From: Promethearchaeota archaeon
GTDB lineage: Archaea > Asgardarchaeota > Lokiarchaeia > Sigynarchaeales > SOKP01
DNA: 37,452 nt
Assembly (NCBI GenBank): GCA_030620005.1
Contig: JAUXAJ010000013.1
Coordinates: 1-37,452, forward strand
Direction of reading: 5' to 3'
Both the position numbers and the translations under genes were made by a program. The notes below the pieces were generated by a model, which was not told where the DNA came from, ran no database searches, and was given only the letters and a program-made list of their open reading frames with translations. Positions 33,016 to 37,452 of the stretch are shown here, one piece after another (the first letter of the stretch is position 1; each line of letters opens with the position of its first letter).

Positions 33016-33397
33016 TTATTTTTTGTTATCATCTATAGCTTGTATAACCATCCTTATTACATCTTGAATGTTGAATGGCTTGGTGAGAAATGCTTTTGCT
33101 CCCATATTCATGGCCTTCTCTTTAATGGTTGCATCCGCGCTTGCAAAAATAATTTTAACACTTTCATCAATGTGCAAAATCTCGATCATTGCATCGATTC
33201 CATTCACAATTGGCATTCGATGATCCATTATTATTACATCGGGCTTGTTTGAACCATCCTTGTATTTTTCAATCGCTTCTTTACCGTTGCTTGCAAACTC
33301 AATAATATCATATCCCGCATTAGTTAAAATTAACTTGTAAAGCTTTTGCAAGGAGTAATCATCATCAACAATAAGGATTCCAGTAATTTTTCAACAC
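33016..33397 (-). CDS. Single-domain response regulator (CheY-like) with apparent 5' frameshift
   Basis: Receiver domain of about 125 aa. Phospho-acceptor DVIIMDHRMP, a conserved position at SADAT and the Lys in FLTKPF are present. The frame containing the first strand (ITGILIVDDDYSLQKLYK, with the acidic DD pair) is open only to 33390 and has no ATG, GTG or TTG there; only ATT at 33387 could serve. One base fewer in the five-T run (33387-33391, five A in the mRNA) would join it to GTG 33397, giving MLKITGILIVDDD. Either an assembly error, a frameshift, or a rare ATT start. A TTG at 33351 would drop the essential DD pair. Output domain absent; partner of the kinase downstream. Confidence 0.75.
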
Positions 33398-33461
33398 TAA
33401 ATGACTTTAATATAGTAAGATATACTATTTTGAATAAATTTTTTTCCTTGATATTATTTAC

Positions 33462-33722
33462 TCTTCCACCGGTGCAAAAAATCTGGACATCCATGGACAT
33501 CCCCTCTACGTGAAAGTAGGTCGGCAACGGACGATTACAACTGCCCCATATAGGAACAATCGAAGTGGATTTTTACGCTTCTGCCAAAGCAATGTTTCGG
33601 GCGGCATTTAAGACATAGAAAATCATAAAAGAAATCATGTGTGCTGCAAGAAGCATTCCCTACATAATTTTATCATCAATTTCTGTTAGCGTGCTTGGCT
33701 CTGAGAGTACATCGTTAACATG
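33462..33722 (-). pseudogene. Decayed gene fragment with two in-frame stops
   Basis: One minus-strand frame reads as protein across 87 codons, broken only by TAG (about 33664-33666) and TAA (about 33594): NDVLSEPSTLTEIDDKIM, GMLLAAHMISFMIFYVLNAA and STSIVPIWGSCNRPLPTYF, then HVEGMSMDVQIFCTGGR. G+C is visibly higher than around it. I do not recognise the family. Loss of both ends and two stops mark it as dead. Confidence 0.5.
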
Positions 33723-33763
33723 TGGAATAAAAAAAATTGAAAAATGATTCTATTCCCAGGATA

Positions 33764-35014
33764 TTATAATTTATAAAGTTGAGCTGCGTTTTCGCCAAGA
33801 ATTTTGTTCATGACCGTAAGTGCCGTGTTATAATTAAAATATTCGGAGTTTATTTTCTCTACTAACATGTCAGTGATCAAGTCTTTCGCAAGTAATAACG
33901 AGGCATGGCTATGTTCAATTACGGATTGATCTCCTCCCCAGGCAAAGATTTTATTAGAGGGAACAATTTCCAGCCACATGCTCAGGGCATTTTTATAAGA
34001 CGAGATGGAAATATCTGAAAGCCAGCACGCATCAAGGTATACATTGGGAAAATACTTGGCTAATACGCCCACTTCATGAATATAAGGAAAGCCTCCATGA
34101 AATAAGACAAAGTTGACCTTTGGATATTCCCTAAATAAATTTTCAAGAAGCGTGGGATTCGCGTTATTAATCCTATTAAAGTTATCTGCTTGCAAACCCG
34201 TGTGAAATTCAAAAGGGAGCTTGTATTCCGCGCATTTTTCGCATGCAACGTGCATCATGAAATCCTGAAATTTTTTCATATCTGTTGGAGTGGCACGTCT
34301 AATCCCGTTATTAAAAATGTTTTGAGCTACAGATTTTTCAACTTTATCATAAGAGATGATCCGTAAATAAGCAAGGGAAGTCTTAACGCCTACGGCTCCA
34401 TTCCTAGTTGCCATGTCAAAAGCCACGTCCAGAGCGCCGAGGTAATCATCAAAAGTCTCTATCGAGCCATGAGTCAATTTTCTAGCAGCAATCATTCCTC
34501 CCATGATTAAGTCATCTACATTCAATATTTGAACCAATCTCTCGTCATTAATAATACCCGTTTTTAATACACATTTTTCGCTAATTTCAAGAAGCATGCG
34601 GTGCACGTTCATTAAATCAAGCACTTGAAGTTCCCAATGGACGTGATTTTCATTTTTTTCGGTTATGCGGCTTGAAATCGTTTCCCAGTTAGTGCTTGTG
34701 ATGTCATCCCCTTCAAGCCCATAAAAGTCTTTTAAGGCTCTAATTACATATCTATAATACACCGTAGTTTTTACGTGTTCCAAGTGCGGGGATAAATTAT
34801 CCCATGTTACTCTATTACGAGGAATCGCTCTCATTCCCGAGGAGATTAAATCACCGTAGAGATAAGAATAAGTAATAAATCTCACCAAGTTCATTTTCAA
34901 TCTCTTACTCGGAGTGAATATGGGCAATTCTTTTCCCAAATGCTCATGAGTGTCAACAATCTTAACTTTATTTATTTTTTCACGAATTTCTTGCCACAAA
35001 TCATCTTTTATCAT
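33764..35014 (-). CDS. Amidohydrolase family (amidohydro_2-like) TIM-barrel hydrolase
   Basis: 416 aa metal-dependent hydrolase. The first strand ends in the metal motif VDTHEHLG. Later come VGVKTSLAY (candidate Lys), FEFHTGLQ (His), NFVLFHGGFPY (His) and AWGGDQS (Asp), in the order of the PF04909-type barrels, which include decarboxylases and lactonases. No signal peptide. AGGATATAT sits before the ATG. Motif site B and a TATA-like TTTAAAT lie just upstream. It is 78 nt downstream of the second M20 gene and could share function with it in amide breakdown; substrate unknown. Confidence 0.8.
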   Translation of the reverse strand: MIKDDLWQEIREKINKVKIVDTHEHLGKELPIFTPSKRLKMNLVRFITYSYLYGDLISSGMRAIPRNRVTWDNLSPHLEHVKTTVYYRYVIRALKDFYGLEGDDITSTNWETISSRITEKNENHVHWELQVLDLMNVHRMLLEISEKCVLKTGIINDERLVQILNVDDLIMGGMIAARKLTHGSIETFDDYLGALDVAFDMATRNGAVGVKTSLAYLRIISYDKVEKSVAQNIFNNGIRRATPTDMKKFQDFMMHVACEKCAEYKLPFEFHTGLQADNFNRINNANPTLLENLFREYPKVNFVLFHGGFPYIHEVGVLAKYFPNVYLDACWLSDISISSYKNALSMWLEIVPSNKIFAWGGDQSVIEHSHASLLLAKDLITDMLVEKINSEYFNYNTALTVMNKILGENAAQLYKL

Positions 35015-35029
35015 GATATATCCTAATTA

Positions 35030-35044
35030 ATTGCTAAATCGTAA
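35030..35044 (-). promoter_or_regulatory. Conserved 15-bp motif, site B
   Basis: ATTGCTAAATCGTAA, 13/15 identical to site A. It is followed on the plus strand by ATTTAAATCTTCACAATTGAAG, closely like the sequence beside site A (ATTTAAATCTTCACTATCGAGG), so TATA box and flank are conserved too. On the minus strand it lies between TATA and start of the amidohydrolase gene. Confidence 0.55.
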
Positions 35045-35091
35045 AAACATTTAAATCTTCACAATTGAAGATGTTTATAGTATTATAAAAG

Positions 35092-36237
35092 TTATTTTAA
35101 ATACGTTTTTACTAAGGCTTCCGTTAAAAATTCAGTTGATTTGAATAATTTGCTTAAAGAAACATGTTCATCAGCTACATGAGCAATTTCGGTCTCTCCG
35201 GGACCAAAAATCACATAAGGAATTGGTCTTCTTTTATTTACATAAACAGCTGCTTCAGTGGCGCAAGGTAAACCAATTAAATCCGTTTTGGATATATTTT
35301 TAAGATTCTGAACAAATTGATGGTTAATATCAGCTTGAGGTCCTGGTAGACTAACAAAATCTCTAACTTCTAAGGAGCAAGGTGAAATGTTGATATTTTT
35401 TAAATTCTGAATGATTTGATTTGGATCTTGTTCTGGAATAAATCTATAATCAAGTTTTAAGCTTGTTTTATCAGGTACCACATTCATAGCCGTCCCTCCT
35501 TCAATCATTCCAACATTAAGTGTCGAGGTACCTAAAAACTCATTTTTCTTATCTTCAATACAGTCATGGAGGTGTGGAATGAGCTTTAAAGCACATTCGA
35601 TTGAATTTATTCCTTTATGTGGCATGGCTCCATGAGCAGATCTTCCCCTAATATTAATGTTCACACGTAATATGCCTTTCTCAATAATTGCTAAATTCAT
35701 ATCAGTCGGTTCTGCAATAACAATTAGAATTGAATTCTTTAACACTCTTTTTCTAACCAATTTTAATGCCCCCGTCATTCCAGCTTCTTCGTCAGCAGTT
35801 CCAAGAAAAACGATGGTGTATTTTTCCAAAAACTCGGGAATTTCTTTAAGGTTTTTCATGGCGCCTATTAACATGGTTATCCCACTTTTCATATCTGCCG
35901 CCCCTCTTCCAAACAATTTGTCATCTACAATATCAGCAGAGAAAGGTTCGTGTTCCCATTGAGTGAGATCTCCGACGGGAACAACGTCAAGGTGTCCAGA
36001 TAACACGATCTTTTCCTTTCCATTACCAATTTTTGAAACTAAATTTTTAAGTTCAACATCCCCTTTTTCGCTAGCGATGATTTCATTATGAAAGCCCTCT
36101 TCTTCTTTAAATACTTCCGAAATTAAAAAATTAACAATTTCATCTGTCTTACCGGGAGGATTTACTGTAGGAATTTGAACAAGTCTTTTTAAAATATTTA
36201 AAAGTTCTTTATTAGAAATTCCAGGCATTTTAATCAA
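35092..36237 (-). CDS. M20 family metallopeptidase / deacylase, copy 2
   Basis: 381 aa, paralogue of the protein at 14046-15188; most residues are the same over the entire length. Metal residues are intact: SGHLDVVP, GRGAADMKSG, GTADEEAGM, IAEPTD and AHVADEH. The region around IGEPTD/IAEPTD and the C-terminal specificity loops (RDFVSLPGPQ against RELYRLPAPK) differ, so substrate range may differ. Promoter region carries motif site C. Not preceded by an ATC hydrolase gene, unlike copy 1. Confidence 0.88.
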   Translation of the reverse strand: MIKMPGISNKELLNILKRLVQIPTVNPPGKTDEIVNFLISEVFKEEEGFHNEIIASEKGDVELKNLVSKIGNGKEKIVLSGHLDVVPVGDLTQWEHEPFSADIVDDKLFGRGAADMKSGITMLIGAMKNLKEIPEFLEKYTIVFLGTADEEAGMTGALKLVRKRVLKNSILIVIAEPTDMNLAIIEKGILRVNINIRGRSAHGAMPHKGINSIECALKLIPHLHDCIEDKKNEFLGTSTLNVGMIEGGTAMNVVPDKTSLKLDYRFIPEQDPNQIIQNLKNINISPCSLEVRDFVSLPGPQADINHQFVQNLKNISKTDLIGLPCATEAAVYVNKRRPIPYVIFGPGETEIAHVADEHVSLSKLFKSTEFLTEALVKTYLK

Positions 36238-36289
36238 TATTTTAAATGACTATTTTAATATAAGTCTTTATATCAAATTTATATAATTT

Positions 36290-36322
36290 ATTGCAAAGCC
36301 GTAATCCATGATAAAGCCGTCA
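36290..36322 (-). promoter_or_regulatory. Conserved 15-bp motif, sites C and C'
   Basis: ATTGCAAAGCCGTAA (36290-36304, 14/15 to site A) followed 3 nt later by a weaker ATGATAAAGCCGTCA (36308-36322). They lie about 53-85 nt before the start of the second M20 gene, with TTATATAAAT between them and the gene. Two sites in tandem suggest cooperative protein binding. Confidence 0.5.
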
Positions 36323-36352
36323 TTACCCAAGATAGGTTAAAGAGAACAAGAT

Positions 36353-36925
36353 TCATTTTTTGTTGTTATCATGACTTATCCTTTTTTTTTGCATGATATA
36401 TATAGGAATTATTAATGTACAAACAATTATTATTAAGCCAATTATCAAAATATACGTATTGAACGATGTATCAGTATTAGTTTCACTTTCACCTGATTCT
36501 ACAGGGTATCCAACGTTGGTCCAAGCCGTGATTCCACCAAGCAAGTTATAAACCTTAGTGAATCCTTGTTCTACGAGAATTTCGCTTGCTTGTTCGCTCC
36601 TGCTCCCACTTCTGCAATATACTATAATTTCTGTATTCTTGTAATTATTAAGTTCTCCAATTCTAGATTCAAGTACATCAACCGGTATTACAATGGCATC
36701 TACCAAATGGCCAGAATTGTATTCAGATTCTGTTCTAACATCTAAAATGACAAGATTAGGATATTTATTCGGGTTATTTATCATTTCATGGGCAGTCTCA
36801 ACAGAAACATTTTGAAATGACTGTGTTTCAGCAACGCTGAATTTTATAACGCTAAAACTTGGAGAAATAATAGTTAGCAGAAAAATGATGATAATTATTT
36901 TGTTTCGATTCTTTTTTGACTTCAT
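36353..36925 (-). CDS. Secreted, membrane-anchored rhodanese-domain protein
   Basis: 190 aa. A signal-peptide-like hydrophobic helix (IIIIIFLLTIISPSFS) opens the protein. One rhodanese domain follows (LVILDVRTESEYNSGHL ... active-site loop VYCRSGSRSEQAS, with catalytic Cys), then a Ser/Thr/Glu linker and a C-terminal membrane helix (YILIIGLIIIVCTLIIPIYI) with a basic tail. The rhodanese domain should sit outside the cell. Single rhodaneses move sulfur or sense redox state. No sulfur-pathway neighbour is visible. Confidence 0.85.
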   Translation of the reverse strand: MKSKKNRNKIIIIIFLLTIISPSFSVIKFSVAETQSFQNVSVETAHEMINNPNKYPNLVILDVRTESEYNSGHLVDAIVIPVDVLESRIGELNNYKNTEIIVYCRSGSRSEQASEILVEQGFTKVYNLLGGITAWTNVGYPVESGESETNTDTSFNTYILIIGLIIIVCTLIIPIYIMQKKRISHDNNKK

Positions 36926-37011
36926 TTTTTCATTTTTTTGAGAAAATTTTATTTAATTCATTTTTTTTAAAATGCTTTGTTTTTCCATATTCAGTATCCA
37001 ATGATTTATTT

Positions 37012-37452
37012 TTATTCTTTTTGGAGGTTTTTTTTTGCTTTAGGTTTAGCTTTAGGTTTCGGCTTAGATTTCGGTTTGGGTTTTGTTTTAACTTTCTTCT
37101 TAGGTGTCGATAGTGTTTTTTGTATAGGTTTTGCTTTAGGTTTAGCTTTAGGTTTAGCTTTAGCTTTAGGTTTAGCTTTAGGTTTAGCTTTAGGTTTCGG
37201 CTTAGATTTCGCTTTAGGTTTCGCTTTAGGTTTCGCTTTAGGTTTCGCTTTAGGTTTCGCTTTAGGTTTCGCTTTAGGTTTCCTTTTAGGTGTCAATGAT
37301 GTTTTTTGTATAGGTTTCGCTTTAGGTTTCGCTTTAGGTTTCGCTTTAGGTTTTGCTTTAGGTTTCGGTTTAGGTTTTGCTTTAGGTTTCGGTTTAGGTT
37401 TTACTTTAGGTTTAGCTTTAGGTTTCGCTTTAGGTTTCGCTTTAGGTTTTAC
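37012..37452 (-). CDS. Lys-Pro-Ala repeat protein (5' end outside window)
   Basis: Minus-strand frame open from the window end down to TAA 37012-37014, at least 146 codons. It is almost only KPKA/KPKP four-residue repeats, interrupted twice by KPIQKT..TPK. The C-terminus is AKKNLQKE. Extremely basic and disordered, like histone H1 tails or bacterial Lys/Pro/Ala-rich DNA-binding tails, so nucleic-acid or envelope polyanion binding is the plausible role. The TTG near 37296 is an internal codon, not a needed start. The N-terminal part is missing from the window. Confidence 0.65.
   Translation of the reverse strand, partial: VKPKAKPKAKPKAKPKVKPKPKPKAKPKPKPKAKPKAKPKAKPKAKPIQKTSLTPKRKPKAKPKAKPKAKPKAKPKAKPKAKSKPKPKAKPKAKPKAKAKPKAKPKAKPIQKTLSTPKKKVKTKPKPKSKPKPKAKPKAKKNLQKE
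37034..37452. repeat. 12-bp tandem repeat array (coding)
   Basis: On the plus strand the unit is TTTCGCTTTAGG with variants TTTAGCTTTAGG and TTCGGTTTAGGT; each encodes KPKA or KPKP on the minus strand. Two non-repeat spacers (about 37096-37128 and 37283-37315) share TGTTTTTTGTATAGG, so a larger ~190-bp unit may itself be repeated. The array reaches the window end. Confidence 0.75.

Noticed and set aside
33462..33722. In-frame TAG read as pyrrolysine
   Set aside because: A TAA stop also interrupts the same frame and both gene ends are missing, so decay explains it better.
37034..37452. TTTAGG-rich repeats resembling telomere sequence
   Set aside because: The unit is a 12-bp coding repeat that keeps one minus-strand frame open for KPKA/KPKP; not a uniform hexamer array.
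1..37452. CRISPR array, tRNA or rRNA genes
   Set aside because: No regularly spaced repeats with unique spacers, and no cloverleaf or conserved rRNA stretch seen on either strand.

Overview
This is an AT-rich window (roughly one third G+C by eye) from what is most likely an archaeon. Evidence: starts are often preceded by strong Shine-Dalgarno stretches of the GGAGGTGAT type, or by A/T-rich TATA elements such as TTTATATA or TTTAAAT about 25-30 nt before the expected transcript start. Gene families typical of anaerobic archaea are present (radical SAM/ferredoxin fusion, ATC hydrolase-like protein, M20/M28 peptidases, TnpB remnant). An Asgard archaeon (Lokiarchaeia-like) is my guess; no diagnostic eukaryotic-signature gene is visible, so this is inference only.

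Region 1 (1-12.9 kb, + strand) looks like a nucleic-acid-directed conflict or defence island. It starts with the tail of a zinc-knuckle protein. Next is a large P-loop ATPase fused to a NYN (PIN-like) nuclease and a small beta-barrel-like tail. Then comes a two-gene AAA15 ATPase plus TOPRIM-like pair resembling a split OLD or RloA/RloB/PARIS type module. A compact five-gene cassette follows: small acidic protein, Rad50-like SMC ATPase with a zinc hook (no Mre11 nearby), 188-aa unknown, MoxR-type AAA+ ATPase, and a large MIDAS-containing VWA protein. The region closes with a small antitoxin-like gene overlapping a shortened RelE/ParE-like toxin. The Rad50/188-aa/MoxR/VWA cassette, next to the ATPase-NYN gene, is the best candidate for an undescribed system.

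Region 2 (13.0-18.6 kb) holds a MntA/HepT toxin-antitoxin pair whose toxin lacks the usual motif tyrosine. It also holds an ATC hydrolase-like + M20 peptidase operon with a long leader carrying two tandem hairpins, a ceramidase-like/PIG-L deacetylase fusion, and a small helical protein.

Region 3 (18.8-26.6 kb) is shaped by duplication and decay. Two near-identical 464-aa M28-like genes lie in direct orientation, about 5.3 kb apart, flanking an M28-PKD gene, a GPH-type sugar transporter and the remnant of a second transporter. An amidase fragment sits at the edge of the first copy. Just after the second copy is a graveyard of fragments: ATC hydrolase, TnpB, URO-D-like and a probable arabinofuranosidase tail.

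Region 4 (26.6-37.5 kb) is more ordinary metabolism and sensing: acyl-CoA synthetase, HEAT-like protein, ferredoxin-radical SAM fusion, alpha/beta hydrolase, MsrB, a two-component pair (response regulator apparently frameshifted at its 5' end), an amidohydrolase, a second M20 peptidase, a membrane-anchored rhodanese, and a Lys-Pro-Ala repeat protein running off the window end. A 15-bp motif (ATTGCTAAGCCGTAA-like) lies upstream of the ATC hydrolase/M20 operon, the amidohydrolase and the second M20 gene, suggesting shared control of these hydrolases.
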